This document shows, piece after piece, positions 15,268-23,143 of a DNA stretch of 27,273 nucleotides; position 1 is the stretch's first letter, and every line of letters begins with the position of its first letter. A model generated the notes under the pieces. It did not search any database. It was not told the origin of the DNA and worked only from the letters and a program-made list of their open reading frames with translations. This stretch comes from Nautiliaceae bacterium (GTDB taxonomy: Bacteria; Campylobacterota; Campylobacteria; Campylobacterales; Nautiliaceae). The DNA lies in assembly GCA_027035735.1 (NCBI GenBank), contig JALVUH010000137.1, positions 1 through 27,273 of the forward strand, written 5' to 3'. The position numbers were made by a program, and so were the translations under genes.

Positions 15268-15932
15268 GATTAGTAATCTCTTTTATATTGAGTATCACAA
15301 TATATTTTTTGATACTCCTTTTTTTGTATTTTGCTTTGTTTAAAAAACCAACTCCTAAGCAAGAAGTCTTAATTCATACTGCGATTATAACTCCTCAAAT
15401 CAAAAATTTTAAAAAATCAATACAAAATAGAATTAAATCTCATCCAAAAGTAGTTAAAAATACTATAAAAAAAGTTAAAAAAGTAGGTTCAAAAACAAAT
15501 CTTAGTACTGGAGGTAAAGTTAATTTTAATGATATTTTTAAAAATGTTAATTATAATATTCCTACTAAAAAAGTGGAGTTAAAAAAACAAGCTGTTTTGA
15601 GTAGATTTAGGGCAAATAATATTTTAAAGCAATTAAAAAAAATAAAAAATATAAATGTAAATATTTCTTATAATACAACTTCTAATGTGAAAAAAGAGAA
15701 AATAAATGAATTAATAAAAAAAATAGGGGAAGTTTGGTATGAAATTTCAAATATTCCAGGAGAATATGCTACAATCAATTTTATAAATAAAGATGGTCAT
15801 GTTGAAGTTTATATATTAGATACTAATTTAAATAATGAAAAGCAAAATTTATTAATTAATAAATTACAAAATATTAGTTTTAATCAAAATATAAATTTAA
15901 CCGTAAAATTTCAAACAAAGGTGAATAAATGA
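15264..15932 (+). CDS. TolA/TonB-like energy-transducing protein
   Basis: The 222-residue protein has one N-terminal membrane anchor (about 4-26), a Lys-rich periplasmic linker (about 44-75, with a KxxxVKKVKK pattern) and a C-terminal domain (about 140-220) beginning KIGEVWYEISNIPGEYATI, whose layout resembles TonB/TolA C-terminal domains. It should carry motor energy from TolQR to outer-membrane partners such as TolB and Pal. Sequence recognition alone is weak, because this family diverges quickly; position between tolR and tolB makes TolA likely. ATGA overlaps on both sides couple its translation. Confidence 0.75.
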   Translation: MRLVISFILSITIYFLILLFLYFALFKKPTPKQEVLIHTAIITPQIKNFKKSIQNRIKSHPKVVKNTIKKVKKVGSKTNLSTGGKVNFNDIFKNVNYNIPTKKVELKKQAVLSRFRANNILKQLKKIKNINVNISYNTTSNVKKEKINELIKKIGEVWYEISNIPGEYATINFINKDGHVEVYILDTNLNNEKQNLLINKLQNISFNQNINLTVKFQTKVNK

Positions 15933-17101
15933 AAAGATTTTTAATATTGATATTTAGTTTAATAGCAGTTCTTTTTGCTAAAGAGATTGTAATTACTAAA
16001 TATATAGAAAATAAGCCTCTTATTGGGATTGAATATAAAGGACCAAAAGATGTTGAAAAAATTTTAAAAATGGATTTTACGGTACTTGATCATTTTAAGA
16101 CAGATTATAATGAAACAAATAACAGTATAATGAATTTTGATATAAACTACAATAAAAAAACTCATACTTTAATAGTTAAATATATTAAAAATAATTCTCC
16201 TATTCTTATTAAAAAATATAAATCAACTACTTATTCCTATTTTCCTTTTTTAGTTCACCATGCAGTATATGATATTAATAAATATTTTCAAATGCCAGAT
16301 GCAAAATTTTTAATTAGAAAAGTTGTATATTCTTTACTTGTTGCTCCCAAAGAAGCTAATATTTATTTAGCAGATTATACTTTATCTTATAAAAAACTTT
16401 TGATTAGTGGAGGTCTTAATATTTTCCCTAAATGGATAGATAAAAAACAAACTACTATATTTTTTACAAAAATGGATAGATTACCAACACTTTATATGTA
16501 TAATATTTATACTGGGAAAATGAAAAAAATTATGTCAACAGAAGGGATGTTAATAGTTTCTGATGTGGATTATAAAGATAAAAAAATACTTTTGACTTTA
16601 GCTCCAAAAGGAAATCCAGATGTTTATCTATTTAATTTAAAAACAAGACAATTAATAAAAATTACAAATTATCCAGGAATTGATGTAAATGGTAAATTTT
16701 GGGGTAAAAATGAAATAGCATTTATTTCTGATAGATATGGTCCTCCTTATGTGTTTGCTAAAAATTTAAAAACAGGTATAGTGACAAGAGTTTTGTATCA
16801 TGGAAGAAATCAAGTGGGAATGGATACATATAATAAAGAAATGGTAATAAGTGTAAGAGAAACAAATAAACAATTTTCTCCAAATACCTTTGATTTATTT
16901 TTGGTAAATCAAGATGATGATTCATTAAAAAGATTAACTTTTGGCGGCCAAAATATGTTCCCTAATTTTTCAGTTGATGGAAATTCAATAATGTTTATAA
17001 AAAGAGAGAATTTTTTTAGTAAAATTGGTATAATACGATTAAACGAAAATAAAATTTTTTATTACAGATTACCAAAAATTTTACAATCGTTTGATTGGTA
17101 A
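15929..17101 (+). CDS. tolB: Tol-Pal system periplasmic protein TolB
   Basis: TolB shuttles in the periplasm between TolA and Pal. It has 390 residues. A signal peptide (MKRFLILIFSLIAVLFAKEI) is followed by an N-terminal domain (to about 145) and a beta-propeller with repeated TolB-type blades: PKWIDKKQTTIFFTKMDR, VDVNGKFWGKNEIAFISDRY-like and GGQNMFPNFSVDGNSIMFI segments. It is slightly shorter than E. coli TolB (430). The start follows AAAGGTG inside the end of the previous gene. pal begins 21 bases later. Confidence 0.93.
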   Translation: MKRFLILIFSLIAVLFAKEIVITKYIENKPLIGIEYKGPKDVEKILKMDFTVLDHFKTDYNETNNSIMNFDINYNKKTHTLIVKYIKNNSPILIKKYKSTTYSYFPFLVHHAVYDINKYFQMPDAKFLIRKVVYSLLVAPKEANIYLADYTLSYKKLLISGGLNIFPKWIDKKQTTIFFTKMDRLPTLYMYNIYTGKMKKIMSTEGMLIVSDVDYKDKKILLTLAPKGNPDVYLFNLKTRQLIKITNYPGIDVNGKFWGKNEIAFISDRYGPPYVFAKNLKTGIVTRVLYHGRNQVGMDTYNKEMVISVRETNKQFSPNTFDLFLVNQDDDSLKRLTFGGQNMFPNFSVDGNSIMFIKRENFFSKIGIIRLNENKIFYYRLPKILQSFDW

Positions 17102-17104
17102 AAT
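17096..17104 (+). promoter_or_regulatory. Predicted extended -10 before pal
   Basis: TGG plus TAAAAT (17099-17104) overlaps the tolB stop codon and lies 18 bases before the pal start. It would allow pal, an abundant lipoprotein, to be made at a higher level than the Tol motor. Confidence 0.45.
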
Positions 17105-17122
17105 ACAAAAAGGAGCAAAATT

Positions 17123-17689
17123 ATGAATAAAAAACTTTTATTAACAGCGCTTGGAGGATTATTACTTATTACAGGATGTTCTAAACAACCAAATTTAGAA
17201 AATGCTCAATCTGAACAAAATATGACTGCACAACAAACACAACAAGCAAATAATTTACAAAATGGTAGTGTAAATACAGAAAATGCAAATGTTGAAACTC
17301 AAACAATTCAAGGTGCAACTGTAACAGTTGGAAATAAAAATTTTGCAAAAAAACTTTCAAGTATTGTGATTTATTTTGATTTTGATAAATATAATATAAG
17401 AAAAGATCAATGGCCAAAAGTTGAAAAATTAGCTGAGCTTATCAAATCAAATCCTTCTAATTACACAGTAAGAATTGAAGGTAATTGTGATGAATGGGGA
17501 ACAGAAGAGTATAATTATGCTCTAGGACTTAAAAGAGCAAATAGTGTAAGAAATGCATTAATTCAATTAGGAGTTAATCCTAAGAAACTTACAGTAATAA
17601 GCTATGGAGAATTAAATCCTGTATGTACTGCTCATGCTAAATGGTGCTGGAGATTAAATAGAAGAGATAACTTTACATATCTTCCATAA
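17123..17689 (+). CDS. pal: Peptidoglycan-associated lipoprotein Pal
   Basis: Pal is an outer-membrane lipoprotein that binds peptidoglycan and, with TolB, holds the envelope together in division. It has 188 residues. The lipobox LITGC places the lipidated Cys at 19. A Gln/Asn-rich linker (about 22-65) precedes the OmpA-like domain (about 78-188): SIVIYFDFDKYNIR, EGNCDEWGTEEYNYALGLKRA, and NRRDNF at the end. Three further cysteines (122, 168, 175) are present in this exported domain; E. coli Pal lacks them, so a disulfide is possible. Strong AAAGGAG precedes the ATG. Confidence 0.95.
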   Translation: MNKKLLLTALGGLLLITGCSKQPNLENAQSEQNMTAQQTQQANNLQNGSVNTENANVETQTIQGATVTVGNKNFAKKLSSIVIYFDFDKYNIRKDQWPKVEKLAELIKSNPSNYTVRIEGNCDEWGTEEYNYALGLKRANSVRNALIQLGVNPKKLTVISYGELNPVCTAHAKWCWRLNRRDNFTYLP

Positions 17690-17704
17690 TAACCTATATT
17701 TTAG

Positions 17705-17732
17705 ATACAATTCCTTTAAAAAGGAATTGTAT
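17705..17732 (+). promoter_or_regulatory. 28-base palindrome covering the cpoB ribosome binding site and start
   Basis: Two 13-base arms (17705-17717 and 17720-17732) are perfectly complementary around two central A bases. The right arm contains the AAGGA ribosome binding site (17721-17725) and the first two bases of the cpoB ATG. In RNA read through from pal, this would fold into a hairpin that hides the start. TACAAT at 17706-17711 in the left arm could itself be a -10; a transcript starting from it would lack the left arm and stay open. A terminator role is less likely because no U-run follows. The palindrome is seen directly; the regulation is inferred. Confidence 0.7.
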
Positions 17733-18588
17733 GAAAAAATGGATTTTTTTATTACCTGTTTTTTTATTGGCTGATATAAATCCTTTCAATGCCGGTAATT
17801 TAAACTCAAACAATCCTTATGGACTTACTCCAGATGAAAAAGCAATTTTACAAAATAAAAAAGAAATTTCTAAATTAAAAACTGAAATTGATTATTTAAA
17901 TAATCAAATTTCTCAAATTAAATTAAATATCTCTAATTACAATGATATTATCAATCAGAAATTAGCTGCATTTTCTACACTTTTGGATGAAATAAATAGT
18001 GCAAAAAATAATATTCAACAATTACAAAATTCATATAACTCTCAAGAAGAAGAAATAAAACAAATTAATCAAAAAATCAATTCTTTGGAAAATAATTTAA
18101 CAAATATTAAACAATCAATAAAAGAGATTACTATTATTCAAAATCAAAATTTTATGGTATTAAAAAATGCAATTAAAGAAATCTTAAATAAATTAAAAAA
18201 TTTAAATGCTTCAAAAACTTTATCTCCTAATGAAGCTTTTTTAAAAGCTAGAAAATTATATTTTAGCAATAAATTAAATGAAGCTAAAAAGTTATTTTTA
18301 TACTCTTTACAAAAAAATCATCTTCCAGCTACTACTTCTTATTATTTAGGAGAAATAGCATATAAACAAAAAAATTATAAAGAAGCTCTTGCTTTTTATA
18401 AAAAAAGTGTAGAATTTTATCCTAAAAAAGCTTCTTTTACAGCAAGACTTTTATATCATACTGGTATTTCATTTTTGAAAATAGGTAATAAAAAAGCAGC
18501 TAAATTAACATTTGAAAAGTTAATAAATGATTTTCCAAAATCTAAATATTCAACTTTGGCTAAAAAAGAGTTGGAAAAATTAAAATAA
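17731..18588 (+). CDS. cpoB: Tol-Pal coordinator CpoB/YbgF-like protein (coiled coil + TPR)
   Basis: CpoB links Tol-Pal function with peptidoglycan synthesis during division in better-known bacteria. It has 285 residues. A short signal peptide (MKKWIFLLPVFLLA) leads into an Asn-rich segment, a long coiled coil (about 45-160, KNKKEISKLKTEIDYLNNQI-like heptads), and C-terminal tetratricopeptide repeats (about 168-285) with SYYLGEIAYKQKNYKEALAF and FPKSKYSTLAKKELEKL. This coiled coil plus TPR layout next to pal is the CpoB/YbgF pattern. The start codon lies within a perfect palindrome, suggesting controlled translation. Confidence 0.85.
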   Translation: MKKWIFLLPVFLLADINPFNAGNLNSNNPYGLTPDEKAILQNKKEISKLKTEIDYLNNQISQIKLNISNYNDIINQKLAAFSTLLDEINSAKNNIQQLQNSYNSQEEEIKQINQKINSLENNLTNIKQSIKEITIIQNQNFMVLKNAIKEILNKLKNLNASKTLSPNEAFLKARKLYFSNKLNEAKKLFLYSLQKNHLPATTSYYLGEIAYKQKNYKEALAFYKKSVEFYPKKASFTARLLYHTGISFLKIGNKKAAKLTFEKLINDFPKSKYSTLAKKELEKLK

Positions 18589-18590
18589 TT

Positions 18591-18599
18591 TGTTATACT
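18591..18599 (+). promoter_or_regulatory. Predicted extended -10 before slyD
   Basis: TGT plus TATACT (18594-18599), 29 bases upstream of the slyD start and just after the cpoB stop. It suggests an independent slyD transcript. Confidence 0.5.
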
Positions 18600-18628
18600 A
18601 AAAGCTCATTAAATTACAAAGGAAAAAA

Positions 18629-19117
18629 ATGGCAAATGTATATGGAATTGAATATAGTGTAAAAAATTCAAAAGGTGAAATAATTGACTCTAATAAAGGA
18701 CAAGCTCCATTAGAGTTTATTGCAGGAAAAGGTCAAATTATTCCTGGACTTGAAAAAGAAGTTGAAAAAATGGAAGTTGGAGAAGAAAAAACTGTAAAAG
18801 TACCAGCATCTGAAGCTTATGGTGAATATAATCCAGAAATGATTCAAGAGCTTCCAAGAGATCAATTCCAAGGAATTGAACTTCAAAAAGGAATGACTCT
18901 ATATGGTCAAACTCCAGATGGTCAAACAATTGCAGTGACTGTAAAAGATTTTGATGATAATAAAGTAATTATTGATTATAATCATCCATTAGCTGGTGAA
19001 GATTTAACTTTTGAAGTTAAACTTGTAAGCAAAAGAGAAGCAACACCTGAAGAAGCTTTAACAGGTCAAGTTGGTGGAGGACATTGTGAAGGTGGTAATT
19101 GTGGATGTGGTCACTAA
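18629..19117 (+). CDS. slyD: FKBP-type peptidyl-prolyl isomerase SlyD
   Basis: SlyD is a cytoplasmic proline isomerase and chaperone, in many bacteria also a metal (nickel) donor for hydrogenase maturation. It has 162 residues. FKBP strands flank an IF insert: GQAPLEFIAGKGQIIPGLEKEV (about 24-45), VPASEAYGEYNPEMIQELPR at about 57-76, then the insert-in-flap region to about 125. The C-terminus GGGHCEGGNCGCGH has three Cys and two His, a compact metal-binding tail. No signal peptide. It closes the conserved tol-pal-slyD block and converges on thiS. Confidence 0.93.
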   Translation: MANVYGIEYSVKNSKGEIIDSNKGQAPLEFIAGKGQIIPGLEKEVEKMEVGEEKTVKVPASEAYGEYNPEMIQELPRDQFQGIELQKGMTLYGQTPDGQTIAVTVKDFDDNKVIIDYNHPLAGEDLTFEVKLVSKREATPEEALTGQVGGGHCEGGNCGCGH

Positions 19118-19130
19118 GACCTTTATCCAC
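19101..19130. terminator. Hairpin at the slyD/thiS convergent junction
   Basis: GTGGAT (19101-19106) pairs with ATCCAC (19125-19130), and inside it GGTC (19109-19112) pairs with GACC (19118-19121) around a 5-base loop that holds the slyD stop codon. The stem reaches into the 3' end of thiS. No long U-run follows on the plus strand, so termination is only probable; it could also protect 3' ends. Confidence 0.45.
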
Positions 19131-19323
19131 CCCCTACAAAATTAAGTGCTTCTACTTTATCACCTTCATTTAAAATAAATTTATCCCAATCATCTTTTTT
19201 AACAATTTTCATATTTACAGCAACTGCCATAGTTTTATCAAGCACTCCTAAAGAAGAGAGTAAATCTTTTATAGTGGTATTTTGAGGTATTTCTTTTTCT
19301 ATTCCATTTATTTTTATTTTCAT
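19123..19323 (-). CDS. thiS: Sulfur-carrier protein ThiS
   Basis: ThiS is a ubiquitin-like small protein whose C-terminal Gly becomes a thiocarboxylate that donates sulfur to the thiamin thiazole ring. It has 66 residues: MKIKINGIEKEIPQNTTIKD is the opening beta-hairpin and helix pattern, VAVNMKIVKKDDW is the ThiS core, and the C-terminus VEALNFVGGG gives the required terminal Gly-Gly. MoaD is the main alternative, but the VAVN and FVGGG features favour ThiS. It starts after AGGAGAG, 8 bases beyond the glyS stop, so it is cotranscribed. No other thiamin gene is in the window. Confidence 0.88.
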   Translation of the reverse strand: MKIKINGIEKEIPQNTTIKDLLSSLGVLDKTMAVAVNMKIVKKDDWDKFILNEGDKVEALNFVGGG

Positions 19324-19331
19324 AATCTCTC

Positions 19332-21302
19332 CTATAAGGTGATTTCTTTAATATCTCCTATATCTAAAAATTCTTTATAAATTGATGCAATAAGAGATTT
19401 TCTATTGTGTTTTATTTTTTCATTGTTTACATTTACCATTACATTATCAAAAAATTTATCAATTAAAGGTTTTAATGAGATTAAAAAGTCTAATTTTTTT
19501 TCTAAATCTTTAATATTTTTTACTTTTTGAAATTCCTGCCATAACTCTTTTTCTTCATCTTTTTCAAATAGATTTTCATCTACTTTTATTGAATTAATAT
19601 CAAAATCTTTTACAATATTTGCAACTCTTTTAAATGTGGTAGATAACTCTTTAAAATCTTCACTTTCAACTATTTTATTTAGTAATTTTATTTTTTTATC
19701 AATCTCAAGTAAATTACTCTCGCCTGTATTTAAAACAGCTCTAATTACACTTGGATTTACATTATAAAATTTGTAGAGTCTTTCAAATATAAAATCAATT
19801 ACTTCATCTGGATTTATATTCTCATAATTTTTACTCAAATCATATATCACTTTTTTTATATCAAGAGGAATTTTATTCTCAAGTGCAATTTTTATAATAT
19901 GATTTGCTGAGCGTCTAAGAGCAAATGGGTCTTTATTGCCTTTTGGTTTTTTACCTATGCTAAAAAGGGCTAAAATATTATCTAAATTTCTTGCGATATT
20001 TAGAAGTGCAGAAGTTTTATTAGAAGCAGTATCTGTGTATTGCTCTTTTATAGCGATTGCAACTTCTTCTTCAACTCCTTCTTTTAGGGCATAATAATAT
20101 CCCATAATTCCTTGAAGCTCTGTAAATTCATATACCATTTCTGTTAGAAGGTCAGCTTTTGCTAAATTTACTGCTTTTTTTGCTTTTTCTAAATCTCCAT
20201 TATAATTATCTGCTAAATATTTAATAATTTTTTCCTCTCTTGTAACTTTATCATACATACTTCCAAGGTTATCCATGTATACAATATCTTTAAGTCCTTC
20301 AATACTTAGTCCATTTTTAATGTCATTTTCCCAGAAAAACAAAGCATCGCTAAGTCTTGCACGAAGTACTTTTTCATTTCCTGCAATAATTTTAGAAAAA
20401 TCATTAGTAAAAGCATTGCTAACTACTATAAAAGCATTTGTTAGTTTATTATCTTTATATACAGGGAAGTATCTTTGGTGCTCTTTCATTGAAGTAATAA
20501 TTACTTCAGGAGGTAATTCTAAAAATTTTTCATCAAATTTTCCAAGTAGGGCAGTAGGATATTCCGTAATTGCTACAATCTCTTCAAGCAAATCTTCATC
20601 TATTTCAACTTTTATATTATTTTCATTTTCAATGTTTTTAATTTCATTTAAAATTTTTTTTCTTCTTTCATCTTGATATAGAATAACTCCATTTTTATCT
20701 AATTTACAAAAATAATCTCCTACAAAATCTATAAAAATTGGCTCTTTAACGATTCTATGAGGCATAGTAAAATTACTCGATGTGGTACAATATGCATTAA
20801 AAGTGATAGCTTCATTTTCCATCATACATAAAATCCATCTAATTGGTCTTATAAATTCTTCTTCACATTTTCCCCATTTCATACTCTTGCCAAAATTAAG
20901 TGATTTTAACCACTCTTTTATCATTTCAGGTAAAAGTTCTTTTGCTTCTTTTCCTTTTATTTCTTTTTTATAGTATAAAAATTCTTGATTACCTTTAGTT
21001 TTGTATTCAACTTCATTAATATCAATTCCACATTTTTTAGCAAATCCTTCAATTGCTTTTTTGTTTTTTTCAGCTATGGCTTTTGGAGCTCCCCAAATTT
21101 CTTGAATTGTATCAGGTTGTTTTGTAGGAAATTCTCTATGCCAAAGTGTAAGACGTCTTGGAGTATAAAAAAAATCAAATCCTGTTTTTAAGTTATATTT
21201 TTCTAAAATAGAAAGCCATTTTTTTTCTATATTTGGAAGTTCTTTTAGAAGAGGAATTGCTGGAAGTTCCTCTGTTCCAATTTCTATTAATAAAGGTTTC
21301 AT
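19332..21302 (-). CDS. glyS: Glycyl-tRNA synthetase beta subunit
   Basis: GlyS is the beta chain of the tetrameric alpha2beta2 glycyl-tRNA synthetase, needed for tRNA recognition. The ATG at 21302 gives 656 residues starting MKPLLIEIGTEELPAIPL, the normal family N-terminus, with GGA 5 bases upstream; a longer frame reaching 21332 adds ten unconserved residues with no ribosome binding site. Conserved blocks include FGKSMKWG, KEHQRYFPVY, RARLSDALFFWENDIKNGL and DPFALRRSANHIIKIAL. The glyQ alpha subunit is not in the window. Downstream thiS follows closely. Confidence 0.96.
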   Translation of the reverse strand: MKPLLIEIGTEELPAIPLLKELPNIEKKWLSILEKYNLKTGFDFFYTPRRLTLWHREFPTKQPDTIQEIWGAPKAIAEKNKKAIEGFAKKCGIDINEVEYKTKGNQEFLYYKKEIKGKEAKELLPEMIKEWLKSLNFGKSMKWGKCEEEFIRPIRWILCMMENEAITFNAYCTTSSNFTMPHRIVKEPIFIDFVGDYFCKLDKNGVILYQDERRKKILNEIKNIENENNIKVEIDEDLLEEIVAITEYPTALLGKFDEKFLELPPEVIITSMKEHQRYFPVYKDNKLTNAFIVVSNAFTNDFSKIIAGNEKVLRARLSDALFFWENDIKNGLSIEGLKDIVYMDNLGSMYDKVTREEKIIKYLADNYNGDLEKAKKAVNLAKADLLTEMVYEFTELQGIMGYYYALKEGVEEEVAIAIKEQYTDTASNKTSALLNIARNLDNILALFSIGKKPKGNKDPFALRRSANHIIKIALENKIPLDIKKVIYDLSKNYENINPDEVIDFIFERLYKFYNVNPSVIRAVLNTGESNLLEIDKKIKLLNKIVESEDFKELSTTFKRVANIVKDFDINSIKVDENLFEKDEEKELWQEFQKVKNIKDLEKKLDFLISLKPLIDKFFDNVMVNVNNEKIKHNRKSLIASIYKEFLDIGDIKEITL

Positions 21303-21322
21303 TAAAATCCTTTTTTTGTGTA

Positions 21323-21331
21323 ATTTTATCA
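21323..21331 (-). promoter_or_regulatory. Predicted extended -10 of glyS
   Basis: On the minus strand TGA plus TAAAAT, with the -10 at 21323-21328, 20 bases before the glyS ATG. It lies back-to-back with the thioesterase promoter 14 bases away, so the two polymerase footprints would overlap. Confidence 0.5.
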
Positions 21332-21339
21332 AAAAGATG

Positions 21340-21348
21340 TGTTATAAT
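21340..21348 (+). promoter_or_regulatory. Predicted extended -10 of the thioesterase-PEBP pair
   Basis: TGT plus TATAAT (21343-21348), 16 bases before the ATG. The implied start site near 21355 gives a leader of about ten bases that still holds AAAAGGAT. Confidence 0.6.
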
Positions 21349-21364
21349 TATTAAAAGGATAAAA

Positions 21365-21772
21365 ATGAGACCTCAAATTTATGAAGAGAAAATTATTGTA
21401 TCTAGTAAAGATATAGATTTTAATGGTCATGTAAATAATTTAAAATATATTGAATGGATGATTAATGCTGCTATTAATCATTCTGCTTCTCTTGGGTTTA
21501 CTCCTGAAGTTTATAAAAATATAGGCTTTACTTGGTTTGTGAAATCTCATTTTGTTGAATATAAAAAACCTGCATTTGAAGGAGATGAACTTATTGTTAA
21601 AACTTGGATAAAGGAAGTGGGAAAGATTATTTCAAAAAGAGAGTATGAAATTTATAAAAAAGATATTTTAATTGCAAAAGGTGAGACAGAGTGGATTTTT
21701 GTAGATCTTAAAACTCAAAGACCTAAAAAAATTCCAAAAGAAATAATAGAAAAATATTTTGAAAAGGATTAG
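21365..21772 (+). CDS. Hotdog-fold acyl-CoA/acyl-ACP thioesterase (YbgC/FadM-like)
   Basis: The 135-residue protein is of 4HBT type. The signature SSKDIDFNGHVNNLKYIEWM (13-32) holds the active-site Asp18 and the GHVNN turn at the start of the long hotdog helix. KSHFVEYKKPAFEGDELIVKTW-like strands follow, then KGETEWIFVDLKTQRPKKIP. These enzymes cleave acyl thioesters; the substrate cannot be read from sequence. The ATG at 21365 follows AAAAGGAT; the frame is open upstream to 21233 but that part overlaps the glyS start and is not conserved. A PEBP-family gene follows 2 bases later, so they share a transcript. Confidence 0.85.
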   Translation: MRPQIYEEKIIVSSKDIDFNGHVNNLKYIEWMINAAINHSASLGFTPEVYKNIGFTWFVKSHFVEYKKPAFEGDELIVKTWIKEVGKIISKREYEIYKKDILIAKGETEWIFVDLKTQRPKKIPKEIIEKYFEKD

Positions 21773-21774
21773 CC

Positions 21775-22251
21775 ATGAAATTATATTCTCCAGATATTGA
21801 TGAAAGATTTCATCTTCCTCAAGTTTATCCAATGTGTGGAGGAGAAAATATCTCTCCTGAGCTTAGATGGAATGGAATTCCTAATAATGCTAAATCATTG
21901 GCTATAACGATGTTTGATCCAGATGCTCCAACTGATCATGGTTGGTGGCATTGGATGGTTGTAAATATTCCTTTAGATGTTAGTATGTTTCCAAAAGATG
22001 CTGGAAATCCAGAGAGTGAATATTTTGATTTAGGATTTCAAACAATTAATGATTATGGAGAAATAGGGTATGGAGGTCCTTGTCCTCCTCCAGGACCTGC
22101 TCATAGATACATAATTACTCTTTATGCTTTAGATGTGGAAGGATTTGATATAGATAGAAAAATAAATCCTCAAATTTTAAATGAATATATTCAAAAATAT
22201 GCTATTGATAACACTTCTATAATGGCACTTTATCAAAGAGGATGGAGATAA
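21775..22251 (+). CDS. PEBP / YbhB-YbcL (Raf kinase inhibitor-like) family protein
   Basis: The 158-residue protein has both hallmark PEBP motifs: MFDPDAPTDHGWWHWMVVNI (46-65), with the anion-binding Asp and His, and YGGPCPPPGPAHRYIITLYAL (99-119). The N-terminal GGENISPELRWNGIP (22-36) is also typical. Bacterial members such as YbhB/YbcL bind small anionic ligands, and their cell role is mostly unknown. No signal peptide, so predicted cytoplasmic. It sits 2 bases after the thioesterase gene with AAGGAT in that gene's end. Confidence 0.9.
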   Translation: MKLYSPDIDERFHLPQVYPMCGGENISPELRWNGIPNNAKSLAITMFDPDAPTDHGWWHWMVVNIPLDVSMFPKDAGNPESEYFDLGFQTINDYGEIGYGGPCPPPGPAHRYIITLYALDVEGFDIDRKINPQILNEYIQKYAIDNTSIMALYQRGWR

Positions 22252-22262
22252 TTCATCCTCTT
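22236..22262. terminator. Bidirectional hairpin at the PEBP/CitE-like junction
   Basis: A perfect 9-base stem AAGAGGATG (22236-22244) pairs with CATCCTCTT (22254-22262) across a 9-base loop. The structure contains the stop codons of both converging genes, only one base apart, and codes for the last residues of both proteins. AT-rich sequence follows on the plus side. It probably ends transcription in both directions. Confidence 0.65.
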
Positions 22263-23143
22263 AATATCATTAAATAATTTTTATAAATAGGTTCATCTAC
22301 AAAAAGACCATCAATGGTAAAAGGACCTGTTTTTTCAAACTTCTCAACTATCATTTTTGCAAATTCTTTATCTTCATCAAAAATTTTATTAGCAATTTCA
22401 ACTTGAGATGGAGTTATGCATCCAACTCCTTTAATTCCCATATCTTTTTGAAGTAAGCACCATTTACTAAAACCTTTTAAATCTTTATATTGTTGATATA
22501 CAAATCCTATAGGATGGATGTTGTTATAGTTTGAGTATAAAGAAAAATCACTTAAAATTTTATGAATAAAAGGGTTGTCTAATTTTATAATAGAATGAGA
22601 AATATTTAATTCATTTAGTAAATCATAAAGTCCCAAATAAAATACTTTAAGTTTTGGATGAGTAAAATCTTTCAAATTTATAAAAACTTCTTTTGTTTCA
22701 ATTGAAATGTGTAAATCTTTGTCTGTAATAAAAAATACATCATCTATCTCTTCAATTGAGTTAACTTTTGGAATTCTAAAAGCATTTATATTAAATTTTT
22801 CAAAGAATTTTATCTCTTCTTTTCCATCTTCATTTAAAGGATTTATTCTTATTACAAGTTCTTTATTTGGATTTTGATATTGTGATAAAAATATAGCTAT
22901 CATATATTTTGCAATCTCTTTTTTTTCTTTTGGAACTCCATCTTCAAGATTGAATATAATAACATCTGCTGGAATTTCGTCTATTTTGTTGAGGTGTTTT
23001 ATCTGATGTCCGCTTACCATTAAAGCACTTCTTTTTTTTGTAGTAACTAATTTTGTTTTAATCGGTTTTATTAGTTTTTTAGCAGCTTCAATATCGTTGT
23101 TTTTTATTATTTCTTCTAAATTTTTTAAATCTTTAAAAATCAT
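22253..23143 (-). CDS. HpcH/HpaI aldolase / CitE-like citrate lyase family protein
   Basis: The 296-residue protein belongs to the CitE-like lyase family, which cleaves or forms C-C bonds of acyl-CoA substrates with Mg2+. The TIM-barrel core starts at about 38 with RSALMVSGHQIKHLNKI, then VIIFNLEDGVPKEKK (61-75, the conserved LEDgV strand), VIRINPLN, FRIPKVNSIEEID, and the C-terminal GVGCITPSQVEIANKIF, where the substrate loop lies. The first about 35 residues are an extra charged helical segment. The substrate (citryl-, malyl- or methylmalyl-CoA) cannot be assigned. It overlaps the cytochrome gene by 4 bases, an odd partner. Confidence 0.85.
   Translation of the reverse strand: MIFKDLKNLEEIIKNNDIEAAKKLIKPIKTKLVTTKKRSALMVSGHQIKHLNKIDEIPADVIIFNLEDGVPKEKKEIAKYMIAIFLSQYQNPNKELVIRINPLNEDGKEEIKFFEKFNINAFRIPKVNSIEEIDDVFFITDKDLHISIETKEVFINLKDFTHPKLKVFYLGLYDLLNELNISHSIIKLDNPFIHKILSDFSLYSNYNNIHPIGFVYQQYKDLKGFSKWCLLQKDMGIKGVGCITPSQVEIANKIFDEDKEFAKMIVEKFEKTGPFTIDGLFVDEPIYKNYLMILRG

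Noticed and set aside
20275..20676. Open frame on the plus strand, opposite glyS
   Set aside because: It is antisense to a strongly conserved gene, its product is Ser/Phe/Ile-rich without motifs, and no ribosome binding site precedes it. AT-rich reverse-strand shadow.
21303..21332. Longer N-terminus for glyS
   Set aside because: The extra ten residues are not part of the GlyS family start, and the internal ATG at 21302 has a correctly spaced GGA.
21233..21364. Longer N-terminus for the thioesterase
   Set aside because: It overlaps the glyS start region and its promoter; the ATG at 21365 has a good ribosome binding site and -10.
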